A DNA stretch of 64,000 nucleotides from Myxacorys almedinensis A (GCF_010091945.1 NZ_WVIE01000022.1:1-64000); one strand, 5' to 3'. Counted from the first letter of the stretch, positions 28,926 to 39,625 are shown. Notes: a model not told the origin generated them from the sequence alone. Translations and numbers: made by a program.

Positions 28926-29546
28926 ATGACGACCCTCGATCCCGCAAAATTAGAGCGCAATCATCACCAAGCCGATCATCTTGAGGCTTCTGCCCATGGC
29001 GACCACCCCGATCACCGTATCTTCGGGATCATCGTTTTCCTCGTGGCGGAAGGCATGATTTTTCTGGGGCTGTTTATGGCGTACCTTGCCTTTCGGACAG
29101 TTGCCCCGACCTGGCCTCCCGAAGGAACACCCAAACTGGAACTGCTGCTACCCGGAATCAACACTGTGATTCTGATCGGCAGCAGTTTTGTGATTCACAA
29201 TGCAGACACCGCTATTAAAAAGAACGATGTGCGCGGATTGCGCTTGTGGTTTGGAATTACTGCCGCGATGGGCGCAGTTTTCTTGGTGGGTCAGCTTTAT
29301 GAATATTTTCACCTTGAATTTGGGTTAACCACAAACATCTTTGCCAGCACATTTTATGTTTTGACTGGGTTTCACGGGCTGCATGTCTGCTTCGGATTAA
29401 TTTTGATTTTGGCAGTATTGTGGCGATCGCTAAAGCCAAACCATTACAGCAGCAACAATCATTTCGGAGTCGAAGCGGCTGAAGTCTACTGGCACTTCGT
29501 CGATGTCGTGTGGATCATTCTGTTTTTGTTGCTCTACATCATTTAA
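28926..29546 (+). CDS. ctaE: Cytochrome c oxidase subunit III
   Basis: FLVAEGMIFLGLFMAYLAFR, YVLTGFHGLHVCFGLI, VEAAEVYWHFVDVVWIILFLLLYI. Confidence 0.95.
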   Translation: MTTLDPAKLERNHHQADHLEASAHGDHPDHRIFGIIVFLVAEGMIFLGLFMAYLAFRTVAPTWPPEGTPKLELLLPGINTVILIGSSFVIHNADTAIKKNDVRGLRLWFGITAAMGAVFLVGQLYEYFHLEFGLTTNIFASTFYVLTGFHGLHVCFGLILILAVLWRSLKPNHYSSNNHFGVEAAEVYWHFVDVVWIILFLLLYII

Positions 29547-29576
29547 AGCGCATCATTACCCCTGATTTTTGAGCCG

Positions 29577-29626
29577 ATTCGTAATTCGTAACTTGAAGTC
29601 TTTTCTTTCAACTACGGATTACGAAT
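29577..29626. repeat. Imperfect palindrome ATTCGTAATTCGTAACTTGAA...TTTCAACTACGGATTACGAAT
   Basis: ~20-bp arms around a short loop between ctaE and the next CDS. Confidence 0.7.
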
Positions 29627-29667
29627 TATCATGTTAAGCGCTGACTGAGCGCCAGGGGTGACTACAG

Positions 29668-31554
29668 ATGAATTTACCGTTTGTGTTAGATGTTGCGATC
29701 GGCTTAATTTTTACTTATCTTATTTTGAGTTTGTTAGCCTCTGAGCTACAAGAATTATTGACAACGGTGTTGCAGTGGCGCGCCAAACATCTCAAAGATT
29801 CGATCGAGGTTTTGCTTTCAGGTGGGTCGGGAACACGAGAGGAAGAGCGCGTCCGAGAGTTAGTATCGAGGCTTTATAACGATTCGCTGCTGCAAAACGT
29901 CAATCAAGAAGCAAAAGGATGGATAGCAAACGGCTTTCGGCATCTTTCAAGCGTGTTCTTTTCTGGTAACCGTAAAGGCGCGTTTGGCGGAGATTTATCC
30001 ACAGGTCCGTCTTACATTCCTTCAGAAACGTTTGCCAGCACCATTATTGAGCAACTGGGCATTACCTCGCTGATCGATCAATTAACAGAAGTTCGGTTTG
30101 AGGGGTTTGTCGATCGCATCGTTGGTCACTACTGTGTTGATGCCAGTGGTGATGCTGAGATTCCTAGCGATGAGGCGTTTCAAGATGATTGGCAGCGGGG
30201 CAGCATTCGGGTGTTAGCCGCAAAAGCCGGTATTTCTGGCTTAGAGAACGATCCGAGCTTCAAATTGTTGGTGGAAGAGTATGAAGCAATCTTGCGATCG
30301 CAGCAAACTAAGCAAGCCGATTTAACCACGAGTATTGAACGGCTGGCAGAAGCCCTGGAAATTTACATGGCGACCTGTTGTGATCCAGAGTCGCCTGATC
30401 CGGCTCAGAAAGAGTATGGGCGACGCTTGCGATCGTTGAAGCTGAGCGTGTTTGGCAAAGATAACGATCGCGCCATTCTCTCTGGCGGGTTAAAGCCGAG
30501 CCTGTCTGAAATTGCAGAACTCGTGAACCAAAGCAGCAATACCTACAAAGAAGTTTTGGGAAAATATGAGCGCTTAGCCAATGTTGCCAGACCACTTGAT
30601 GCACAGGTCAATTCAACGGTTCAAGCTCAACTTCAAGACTACAAAGAAAATTTGGAACCCAAAGACGCCGAAACCATCAAAACCTACGATGACCTACCGG
30701 CTGAGCAGCAGCACATCTTTCTAGAGACTGCCCTCAAAGATTTGACAGCAGCAGAGCGTCAACAGTATGAAAAGTACCAGTCTTACAAAAAGGTGCGCCG
30801 TGGCTTGAACCAGCTACCAGATTCGGTGAAAGAAAGCCTGTCAATTTTGGCGCGGCGTGCCCAAACACGAGTGCATCAGGTGGATAATGAACTCGATCAG
30901 TTCCGGGATGAAATTGCCCTATGGTTTGATCGATCCATGTCTCGCGCCTCTGGCGTTTACAAACGCAACGCCAAAGGGGTGGCAATTTTAGTTGGTCTGA
31001 TGCTCGCCGCCGGAACCAATGCCGACACGTTTCATATTTTCAATCGGCTTTCAAGCGATGATAGCTTGCGGCGGTTGGTAACAGAGCGCGCGGCACAGCT
31101 AGATCTAAGTCCTACGAATTCTCCCCGCCTATCGGCACAGCTAGAAGATCTGAAAAATCAGACGGATGATGTGTTGCGAGAGATTGCCTTTCCGATTAGC
31201 TGGAGTGCGGTTAATTTAGGGCGACAGCTTGGATGTCAGCCAAGAGATCCCCTCCAAACTCCGCCACCGCAAGCGCTCTCTCAGAGCGAGGATAACCAGT
31301 TTCGGCAAGAGTGGGCCGATCTCTATAAAGCGTGTGTGGTTGGGGGTCAAGCAACGATCAACACACCCGTACCGCTTCAGGTGGCAGAAATTTTTGTCCA
31401 TCGCCCTTTGGGGCTGCTGCGGATGCTGTCGGGCTGGGGGGTGAGTGGTATTGCGATCGCCATGGGCGCTCCGTTTTGGTTTGACCTGCTCGGTAAAGTG
31501 GTGAATGTTCGTAATTCGGGCAGCAAGCCAAAAGCCAAATCCGATCTCGATTAA
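29668..31554 (+). CDS. Hypothetical membrane-anchored protein (628 aa)
   Basis: N-terminal TM (LPFVLDVAIGLIFTYLILSLLASELQEL), long helical middle, C-terminal TM. Confidence 0.7.
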   Translation: MNLPFVLDVAIGLIFTYLILSLLASELQELLTTVLQWRAKHLKDSIEVLLSGGSGTREEERVRELVSRLYNDSLLQNVNQEAKGWIANGFRHLSSVFFSGNRKGAFGGDLSTGPSYIPSETFASTIIEQLGITSLIDQLTEVRFEGFVDRIVGHYCVDASGDAEIPSDEAFQDDWQRGSIRVLAAKAGISGLENDPSFKLLVEEYEAILRSQQTKQADLTTSIERLAEALEIYMATCCDPESPDPAQKEYGRRLRSLKLSVFGKDNDRAILSGGLKPSLSEIAELVNQSSNTYKEVLGKYERLANVARPLDAQVNSTVQAQLQDYKENLEPKDAETIKTYDDLPAEQQHIFLETALKDLTAAERQQYEKYQSYKKVRRGLNQLPDSVKESLSILARRAQTRVHQVDNELDQFRDEIALWFDRSMSRASGVYKRNAKGVAILVGLMLAAGTNADTFHIFNRLSSDDSLRRLVTERAAQLDLSPTNSPRLSAQLEDLKNQTDDVLREIAFPISWSAVNLGRQLGCQPRDPLQTPPPQALSQSEDNQFRQEWADLYKACVVGGQATINTPVPLQVAEIFVHRPLGLLRMLSGWGVSGIAIAMGAPFWFDLLGKVVNVRNSGSKPKAKSDLD

Positions 31555-31563
31555 GATTAGCCG

Positions 31564-32973
31564 TTACGAATTGAGAATCATTTTTTCCATTGCATCTTGT
31601 AAATCTTGAGTCAGGTCGGCGATCGCTTGTTTTGCAGAGCGCCGATCTTTTTTATAGGCAGCCCAGCGATCGCCGCCGAGGGAAATTGGATCTCCGATCG
31701 TGATGAGCGCCGTTTGTTTACCCAGCTTTGGGCGGTGAAATGCATTGCCGCCTTTGATGCGGGTAATGGTATCCCACATGATCAACACCGTTTCCGTAAA
31801 CCGCTCCGCCGTTGGTTTTTCGACCACATATTGCCCAGTGACAGCCACAAAACTTTCCACAATCCGCATATGCCAGATTCGCAACTGGGCTTCTTCTGCA
31901 ACTAGATCCGCCAGTCCGCGCTCTAAGGGTGAAAGCTTATCTAGCTGTAGATCTTCGCGATAGATACAATCCCACGCGGCTTGTTCGAGACGGCGACAGC
32001 GATCGATGACCGTTCCTTTCGCCAGCACGTTGAAATAGTCTTCGGGAACTTGTAGCGCGGTGTTCAGCAATTCTTGTAAGCGAATGGCAAATTCTTCATT
32101 CGTAATTGTATCTGCTTTGGCGTTCTCAGTAGTGCCTATTTTCTGATGGTAAAACCGTCGATAAAACTCTTCCATTTTGACTAACAAGTGTGCTGCCAAG
32201 CGATATAGTCGATGATATAAATGTTTTTCACTTCCCTTGCTTTCATCGATGTCGCTCTTGTTTAGCCCAGCATCTGTTTCTAATTCACTCAGTAGCTTCT
32301 CGATCGCGTCCCAAGGTGGCGTTGCGTAGCGATATTGCAGCCCCACAGGCACAATTACGACGTCTTCAGAGCGTCCTGCTTTCTGCACATCTTCGGCGCA
32401 CCAAAATCCGAGTTGAGAAATTCCAGGTTCTAGGGGGCTAATGATTTCGTTGTGCCCATTGGTTGCGCCTTCGGGGGCTGCCATCATGGGAAATTGCCCG
32501 TTGGCAAAGAGATCCCGCGCAGAGCGTAAGCCCACCCGATCGAGTTTACCGCGATGAATCGGTGTGCCGCCGAGTTTAGAGTACATCCACCCCACGATCG
32601 CACCTGCCCAGAGCGGAATGCCGCGATCGTACATAAAATGCGCGTGGGTTGGAGGTTGCAACCGAATGCCATGTTGCTTGGCGAACCGAGGCAAGAGGTG
32701 ATGCATCAAATACATCATGCTGGCGGGGTCGTCGGTGCTGGGATGGCGAAAGGCAAGCAGCAAGCGAATTTTACCGTCTTGAAACTGCTGATAGAGGTGC
32801 GCCAATTGTTCTAGGTTTTTGGCTTCGACCTCGCGAATCGGCGTTTTGAAGCGCAACCACAATGGCAAGGTCGATCGCAAGAAATACACAGCCTTGCGAT
32901 CGAGGGCAGGTGGAATAAATTCTAGAGGGGGTTGAACCTGTTGGAGTGAGCGAGGCAAGGGAGACTCCTTCAA
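31564..32973 (-). CDS. 1-acyl-sn-glycerol-3-phosphate acyltransferase-like (PlsC family) protein
   Basis: AFRHPSTDDPASMMYL block, APEGATNGHNEIISPLEPG motif. Confidence 0.75.
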   Translation of the reverse strand: MKESPLPRSLQQVQPPLEFIPPALDRKAVYFLRSTLPLWLRFKTPIREVEAKNLEQLAHLYQQFQDGKIRLLLAFRHPSTDDPASMMYLMHHLLPRFAKQHGIRLQPPTHAHFMYDRGIPLWAGAIVGWMYSKLGGTPIHRGKLDRVGLRSARDLFANGQFPMMAAPEGATNGHNEIISPLEPGISQLGFWCAEDVQKAGRSEDVVIVPVGLQYRYATPPWDAIEKLLSELETDAGLNKSDIDESKGSEKHLYHRLYRLAAHLLVKMEEFYRRFYHQKIGTTENAKADTITNEEFAIRLQELLNTALQVPEDYFNVLAKGTVIDRCRRLEQAAWDCIYREDLQLDKLSPLERGLADLVAEEAQLRIWHMRIVESFVAVTGQYVVEKPTAERFTETVLIMWDTITRIKGGNAFHRPKLGKQTALITIGDPISLGGDRWAAYKKDRRSAKQAIADLTQDLQDAMEKMILNS

Positions 32974-33210
32974 TCAATACCGGGATGCCAGCCATGGTAT
33001 GCGGTTAAATTCATCATGGCAGAGTTTCTGTTACACATTGATAAGCGTCTCTAGATTGTTTTTTGTTACTCATAAAAATTTTCTTCTCATTCCTTCTCTT
33101 ACAAAAGTCGAAAGGGAGTATGACAGATTAATTTACAGAAAAATTCATAGAAGCTGCGGTTCGATATCGGTTTTAGAGATCATGTTTCTCACAGTCAAAA
33201 AAGATCTAGA

Positions 33211-34530
33211 TCAAAAAATAAAATTCAGTTCTAATTCCCATTCTGCGCCCTCACGAATTAACTCAACTTGACGAATAAATTCACGGAAATAAAACCGCCG
33301 TTCAGATTCTGAAAGATCAAACCAAAATTGCGGAATCGAAACCGTTTGGGCGATCGCACTTAGATTCACCGGCGGCAATTGCGCCAATTTGCCTTGCAGT
33401 TCGGCAAGTTCAGCCCTCAAGTTATACTGTCTGAGATCCGCCGTTTCTAGATCTAAAACGCCCCTTTCTAGCAGAGACGGAATCTGATCGAGAATCGCTT
33501 GTTTTTGGGCGATCGCGCTTCCAATTTTCTGCTTAATTCCCTCCACATCTGGCAATTCAACGCCCGAAACCGCGCGAGGTAACTCCTCACAAATCTGCTC
33601 GATCGTCCGTTGCAAAATCGCATCATAGGCGATCGCTTTGCATTTCGGTTGGTTAGAACACGGGTTAGAGCACTGGGTTGGACGCAAATAAAGATACTCT
33701 TTCGCATTTTTGCGCCGACTACTGCGAGACTGAGTTACTCGTGCGATCGTCATGGGAGAGTGACACATCTTGCAGCGAACCAGCCCTGCTAGCGATCGCG
33801 GCGCACTTGCCGTCCGAGAGGGCAACCGCCGATTTCGTCTGAGCAGCCGATCCACCTGTGCTGCCTCGTCGCGGGAGATAATTGCTGTGTGAGTATCCGA
33901 GAGAACGTCTCCATTTTGATACTCCAAGTCGCCCCGATACACGGGATTGGTTAACCAACGGCTGCCGGTTGAAACAGAGATTTTTTTACCGTATTGCTTT
34001 TCTAAATACCGCACCGCACCCCGCACCGAACCAAACAGTAAAAACCGCTCAAAAAATTCTTTCACCACTGGGGCAGTACTGCGATCGAGAAGGTATCGAT
34101 TGCGGCTACGGCGATAACCATAGGGCGCTTTTCCGGGCGGGGCAAGGGCTTTAACACGATTGCGAGCGTGTCCTTGACGAATTCGCCTGCTTTGTTGATT
34201 GCGTTGGAGTTGCTGTAAAAAATTTAGAAATTCTGACTGTAAATTGGGTTCAGTCGATTCGATCGAAATGACTTTAACGTTGAGAGATTCGAGGTGAGAT
34301 AAGCGATCGCGCACGTCTTCCATCGAGTCGCCCAATTCTTCTAAGCGGCGAATTAAAAGATACTCCGCAGGCTTGGTTTGGCAATCGCTTAAAAGCTGCT
34401 GCAACTCCATTCGCGGCGTTTTTTCTGTCGCCAAATCTTGATACACGCGATCGATCTCCCAACCCCAAAGCGTTGGATCAGGGGTTGTTTCAAGTAATGG
34501 ATCGCTGTACAAATATGCAACGATTCTCAT
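33211..34530 (-). CDS. Serine recombinase-family protein (possibly XisF-like) with degenerate catalytic motifs
   Basis: Recombinase domain APPGKAPYGYRRS...VVKEFFERFLLFGSVRGAVRYLE...TNPVYRGDLEY; zinc-ribbon-like CKMCHSPM...CSNPCSNQPKC; N-terminal resolvase-like fold. Confidence 0.82.
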   Translation of the reverse strand: MRIVAYLYSDPLLETTPDPTLWGWEIDRVYQDLATEKTPRMELQQLLSDCQTKPAEYLLIRRLEELGDSMEDVRDRLSHLESLNVKVISIESTEPNLQSEFLNFLQQLQRNQQSRRIRQGHARNRVKALAPPGKAPYGYRRSRNRYLLDRSTAPVVKEFFERFLLFGSVRGAVRYLEKQYGKKISVSTGSRWLTNPVYRGDLEYQNGDVLSDTHTAIISRDEAAQVDRLLRRNRRLPSRTASAPRSLAGLVRCKMCHSPMTIARVTQSRSSRRKNAKEYLYLRPTQCSNPCSNQPKCKAIAYDAILQRTIEQICEELPRAVSGVELPDVEGIKQKIGSAIAQKQAILDQIPSLLERGVLDLETADLRQYNLRAELAELQGKLAQLPPVNLSAIAQTVSIPQFWFDLSESERRFYFREFIRQVELIREGAEWELELNFIF

Positions 34531-34597
34531 AAAAATTTATTGCCAAACGAAACAAGCAACGCTAGCGCCAATGCAACGTTGAATCATAACAGCCAAG

Positions 34598-34966
34598 CTA
34601 TGCGATCGCGCCCAACTCAATCACATGCCCATCCGGATCTTTGACAAACAACGCTGCCCGCCCAGAATTACTCATTTGAAATTCGCAACCATGGGCCATT
34701 AATTGCTCTTTTGTGGTGTCTATATCTGCGACCGAAAACGCTAAATGTCGGTTTCTTCCCCACTTTTCTGCATTTTGAGCGTCGCCAATGACGGTGGGAA
34801 CCTCAATCAAATGGACTTGTATTCCGTCTATCTCATACCATGTGCCCGAAAAGGTGAGGGTGCGATCGCGCTTTGGCAACCCCAGCACCGTTCCATAAAA
34901 GTGGTCAGATTGCTCTAGATTAGATACCGGAATTGCCGCGTGAAGGAATCGTGTAATTTGCATCAT
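34598..34966 (-). CDS. VOC family (glyoxalase/bleomycin-resistance) protein
   Basis: FLHAAIPVSNLEQSDHFYGTVLGL...RHLAFSVADID...LFVKDPDGHVIEL; start likely MMQITRF (34966) rather than 35023. Confidence 0.85.
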   Translation of the reverse strand: MMQITRFLHAAIPVSNLEQSDHFYGTVLGLPKRDRTLTFSGTWYEIDGIQVHLIEVPTVIGDAQNAEKWGRNRHLAFSVADIDTTKEQLMAHGCEFQMSNSGRAALFVKDPDGHVIELGAIA

Positions 34967-35107
34967 CAGAATCTGGGGCTTATAAAAATTGCCTGTGGTT
35001 CGATTATAAAATCTTGGCATCAAATTCTCTCAAGCGTTGCCCCCAGACGGAAACTTAAACTACCATCTAAAGCACCAATTCAATAAAAATCAATTCGACC
35101 AGGCTCT

Positions 35108-35431
35108 ATGCAAAAAACCTTCTCCTTGCCATCGACTTTAGTTGTTGCTGGATTCCATGCCCTCTCCGACCCTCTGCGAGTTCAAGTACTAGATTTGCTG
35201 CGAGATCAAGAACTATGTGTCTGCGACCTGACCGAAGCCTTGGGCGTGAGTCAATCCAAGCTGTCCTTCCATCTCAAGGCGCTCAAAGAAGCGCAACTGG
35301 TGCAAACCCGCCACGAGGGGCGATGGATCTACTACAGCCTCAATCTGTCTCAATTTGCTGTGCTAGAGCAGTATCTTGCAGAATTCCGCCGGTTTAGTCC
35401 CATTTTGCCTGCCCGTGCTTGTCGAGAATAA
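35108..35431 (+). CDS. arsR: ArsR/SmtB-family transcriptional regulator
   Basis: LSDPLRVQVLDLLRDQELCVCDLTEALGVSQSKLSFHLKALKEAQLVQTRHEGRWIYYSL (ELCVCDL metal-binding motif). Confidence 0.92.
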   Translation: MQKTFSLPSTLVVAGFHALSDPLRVQVLDLLRDQELCVCDLTEALGVSQSKLSFHLKALKEAQLVQTRHEGRWIYYSLNLSQFAVLEQYLAEFRRFSPILPARACRE

Positions 35432-35434
35432 TTT

Positions 35435-35484
35435 ATCAAATAAAATTGATTATTTTTGTTGCGCTTGTATCAACCAGGCTTGAC
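35435..35484. promoter_or_regulatory. Candidate ArsR operator: ATCAA-ATAAAA-TTGAT (35435-35450) and ATCAA-CCAGGC-TTGAC (35469-35484)
   Basis: Two inverted-repeat boxes 34 bp apart directly after arsR and upstream of pstS. Confidence 0.65.
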
Positions 35485-35509
35485 ATGTCAATTTTACTTG
35501 AAATATATA
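35480..35509 (+). promoter_or_regulatory. Sigma-70-like promoter TTGACA-N17/18-(A)TATATA for pstS
   Basis: -35 at 35480-35485, -10 near 35503-35509; -35 overlaps the second ArsR box. Confidence 0.6.
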
Positions 35510-35543
35510 AGGATTATCCCGCGCTGCAATTTGGGTAATTCTG

Positions 35544-36572
35544 ATGCAATCAAAAACAAAACGGTTCGTTGTGGGCTTTGGAGCACTCGTCTTGGTTGGC
35601 TTATTAGTGGCGGTGCTCAGCCCGCTTGCTCGCTCACGGCAGCAACCTCCTCCCTCGATCGTGCGGGTAGATGGATCAAGTACCGTGTTTCCGATCACGA
35701 GTGCGATCGCAAAAGACTATAACCAGAACAACGAAAAAGATATTCAGGTCAACGTCGCTATTTCTGGCACGGGGGGCGGGTTCAAGAAGTTTTGCGCGGG
35801 TGAAACTGATATCAGCAACGCCTCTCGCCCGATTACACAAGACGAGATCAACGCTTGCGATCGCGCTGATGTTCGTTATTATGAACTGCCGATCGCCTTT
35901 GACGCGCTCACTGTTGTGGTTCACCCCAACAATACTTGGGCAAAAGACATCACGGTAGAAGAACTCAAGAAAATTTGGCAGCCTGCCGCCCAAGGCAAAA
36001 TTACCAACTGGAATCAGATTCGAGCCTCTTACCCCAATCAACCCTTGAGGCTGTTTGGGCCAGGTAGAGACTCTGGGACGTTTGACTACTTCACCGAGGT
36101 CACAGTCGGACAAGGCAATAGCCGCAACGACTATGTAGCTAGCGAAGATGACAACACCTTGGTGCAAGGAGTCCGACAAGACCCCAATTCTCTGGGTTAC
36201 TTTGGGTTTGCCTATTACGAAGCCAATCAAAACCAACTCAAAGCCTTGGCGATCGATCATGGCAAAGGAGCCGTTTTGCCCTCCCGTGAGACGGTGGAAA
36301 AAGCGCAATATCAACCCCTTTCTCGCCCACTGTTTATTTATGTCAATTACAAATCGGCTCAAGATAAACCAGAGGTGTTGTCGTTTGTCGAGTTTTATCT
36401 CAAGAATGCTCGCCAGTCTGTGAGTGAGATCGGCTATGTTCCCCTGCCCGATGAAGCTTATCGCGTCGCCGATGGTCACTTCCATGTTGGGAAAGTTGGA
36501 ACGGCATTTGGAGGCAAGCCCCAACCTGAGCTAACGATTGGCGAAGTGTTGCAAAAGCAAAAAGTATTCTAG
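35544..36572 (+). CDS. pstS: PstS/SphX-like phosphate (oxyanion) ABC transporter substrate-binding protein
   Basis: [55 protein letters not shown]. Confidence 0.93.
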   Translation: MQSKTKRFVVGFGALVLVGLLVAVLSPLARSRQQPPPSIVRVDGSSTVFPITSAIAKDYNQNNEKDIQVNVAISGTGGGFKKFCAGETDISNASRPITQDEINACDRADVRYYELPIAFDALTVVVHPNNTWAKDITVEELKKIWQPAAQGKITNWNQIRASYPNQPLRLFGPGRDSGTFDYFTEVTVGQGNSRNDYVASEDDNTLVQGVRQDPNSLGYFGFAYYEANQNQLKALAIDHGKGAVLPSRETVEKAQYQPLSRPLFIYVNYKSAQDKPEVLSFVEFYLKNARQSVSEIGYVPLPDEAYRVADGHFHVGKVGTAFGGKPQPELTIGEVLQKQKVF

Positions 36573-36647
36573 ATAGAACAATTTTTCTAGAATTGGCGTT
36601 TCTCGTTTAGCGATTGGAATTATCCACGCTAAACAAATATGTGAGGC

Positions 36648-36676
36648 TTGGCACATCAAGTTTTATTGAAATAATG
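36648..36676 (+). promoter_or_regulatory. Candidate second promoter/operator: TTGGCA-N17-ATAATG with ATCAA-GTTTTA-TTGAA box (36655-36670) in the spacer
   Basis: Alignable with the pstS promoter: aGGCTTG(A/G)CA..(T/A)TCAA.TTTTA.TTGAAATA. Confidence 0.55.
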
Positions 36677-36690
36677 GGAGTATGCAAAGT

Positions 36691-36722
36691 GGCGTTTTAG
36701 GGGCTATTACCCCTAAAACGCC
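36691..36722 (+). promoter_or_regulatory. Perfect 13-bp hairpin GGCGTTTTAGGGG-CTATTA-CCCCTAAAACGCC in the arsC leader
   Basis: Exact inverted repeat between the putative promoter and the arsC start. Confidence 0.85.
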
Positions 36723-36766
36723 CGAATCGAAACACTGTAAGTTAAAACTCATTGAGGGAGTTTGTG

Positions 36767-37174
36767 ATGAAGCGAGTCATGTTTGTTTGCAAGAAAAACT
36801 CTGCCCGTTCGCAAATGGCAGAAGGCTTTGCAAACCAGCTAGGAGCGGGAAAAATCGAGGTTGTGAGTTCGGGGCTAGAAGCAAGCCACGTTCGCCCAGA
36901 AGCGATCGCAACCATGAAAGATGCAGGGATCGATATCACTCACCAAACCTCGAACGCCCTGAGTGAGTTTAGCCCAGAAGACTTTGATGCGGTCATTTCT
37001 CTGTGTGGCTGTGGCGTTAATTTGCCGCCAGAGTGGGTCACGCGGGATGTGTTTGAAGACTGGCAACTCGACGACCCAGCCGAACAACCCGACATCTTTC
37101 CCCAGGTGCGCGATCAAATTAAAGAGCGAGTCACGCGCCTGATCGAGACTTTAGAAGCGGCTCCGGTAGGATGA
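36767..37174 (+). CDS. arsC: Arsenate reductase (LMW-PTP-like ArsC, cyanobacterial type)
   Basis: MKRVMFVCKKNSARSQMAEGFA (CX5R), SLCGCGVNLPPEW; start at ATG 36767 with GAGGGAG upstream. Confidence 0.92.
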   Translation: MKRVMFVCKKNSARSQMAEGFANQLGAGKIEVVSSGLEASHVRPEAIATMKDAGIDITHQTSNALSEFSPEDFDAVISLCGCGVNLPPEWVTRDVFEDWQLDDPAEQPDIFPQVRDQIKERVTRLIETLEAAPVG

Positions 37175-37662
37175 TGGAAAAGCAACCACCTCACCCGATC
37201 GAGCCGATTCAGCCGATCGAAGAGAGCCTATGGTGGGTCATTCCTAGCAAACTGGCAGGAGTTCGGAAGCCGACCCCAGAAGAACTGCCTCAGCTAAAAG
37301 CAGCAGGGATCGGCGCGATCGTTTCTGTGATGGACGATCCCGCTAACCTGGATGCCTATCAGCAGGCGATGCTTCCCTATCTGTGGTTGCCAACTAAAGG
37401 AGGGACGGCACCCAGCCGAGAGCAGATTCAGGAGGTGCAAGATTTTGTTGCCAGCCAAAACCGCTTGGGTCATGGGGTTGCCATCCATTGCACAAGCGGC
37501 AAACGGCGGACAGGCACCCTGTTAGCCGCCTACCTCATCTATTCAGGGATGGCTTACGAGGCAGCGATGCAAACGATTCTAACTGCCAACCCCAACGTTG
37601 AGCTACGAGAGGCGCAAGCCAATTTTCTACAGGCATTAGCTGAACGTCAGTCTCTGTCATAA
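37171..37662 (+). CDS. Dual-specificity/tyrosine phosphatase-like protein
   Basis: VAIHCTSGKRRTGTLLAAYLI (HCX5R) active site; overlaps arsC stop codon. Confidence 0.85.
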   Translation: MMEKQPPHPIEPIQPIEESLWWVIPSKLAGVRKPTPEELPQLKAAGIGAIVSVMDDPANLDAYQQAMLPYLWLPTKGGTAPSREQIQEVQDFVASQNRLGHGVAIHCTSGKRRTGTLLAAYLIYSGMAYEAAMQTILTANPNVELREAQANFLQALAERQSLS

Positions 37663-37787
37663 CGTGTTTTCGGGGCGGAGAAACCTTTTTGGGCGGTTGC
37701 CCATAGAATCTAAAGACGGCTCAAAGCTTAGCCTCGCTGACTTTAGACCCCTTAAAAAACCTCAAACCCAGAGTTACCATTTCATTC

Positions 37788-38456
37788 ATGACCCATTTCG
37801 ATCATCCTCCCAGAATTTTGTTCCTGTATGGCTCTTTGCGCGATCGCTCCTATAGCCGCCTCCTAGCCGAAGAAGCGGCACGCATTATTCAAGAACTTGG
37901 AGCCGAGGTCAAGTTTTTCGATTCACGAGATCTGCCCATTTATGGCAGCGTGCCAGACACCCACCCCAAGGTGCAAGAGTTGCGGCAATTAAGCCAATGG
38001 TCGGAGGGGCAAGTTTGGTGTAGCCCAGAGATGCACGGTCAGATCACGGGCATCATGAAAAATCAGATTGACTGGATTCCTCTCAGCATCGGAGCCGTGC
38101 GCCCCACCCAAGGCAGAACGCTGGCGGTGATGCAGGTTAGCGGGGGGTCGCAGTCGTTTAATGCAATTAATACCCTCAGGCTGTTGGGACGCTGGATGCG
38201 GATGTTTACCATTCCCAATCAATCGTCTGTGGCAAAAGCGTATCAAGAGTTTCATGAAGATGGCACGATGAAAGATTCGCCCTACCGCGATCGCGTGATT
38301 GATGTGATGGAGGAACTCTACAAATTCACGATTCTGCTGCGAGATAAGGTAGATTATCTCACCGATCGCTATAGTGAACGTAAAGAACAAGGCATTCACG
38401 AAACAATGAATGATATTGGCAACACCATTAACAATGCGAAATTGACAATCATGTGA
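37788..38456 (+). CDS. arsH: ArsH organoarsenical oxidoreductase (NADPH-dependent FMN reductase family)
   Basis: [58 protein letters not shown]. Confidence 0.95.
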   Translation: MTHFDHPPRILFLYGSLRDRSYSRLLAEEAARIIQELGAEVKFFDSRDLPIYGSVPDTHPKVQELRQLSQWSEGQVWCSPEMHGQITGIMKNQIDWIPLSIGAVRPTQGRTLAVMQVSGGSQSFNAINTLRLLGRWMRMFTIPNQSSVAKAYQEFHEDGTMKDSPYRDRVIDVMEELYKFTILLRDKVDYLTDRYSERKEQGIHETMNDIGNTINNAKLTIM

Positions 38457-38611
38457 AACACTCACTCGTTAAACGTTGCAATCGAAACGATGAATGCTAG
38501 AGCAATCAACACCTCCATCATAATTGTGAGATATAGATTGTGAGATATGGCAAGCCTCACCGCTCGTGAAATTTAGCAATCCGCCCATCCTTTAGAAGAG
38601 CGCAGTATACC

Positions 38612-39625
<1,014 letters not shown>

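Noticed and set aside
34598-35023. VOC protein divergent from arsR as a candidate ArsI C-As lyase
   Set aside because: Only one Cys (HGCEFQ) and no vicinal Cys pair expected for ArsI; generic VOC protein.
35676-36524. 282-aa antisense ORF opposite pstS
   Set aside because: Opposite strand of a clearly conserved PstS CDS; no independent motif or RBS seen.
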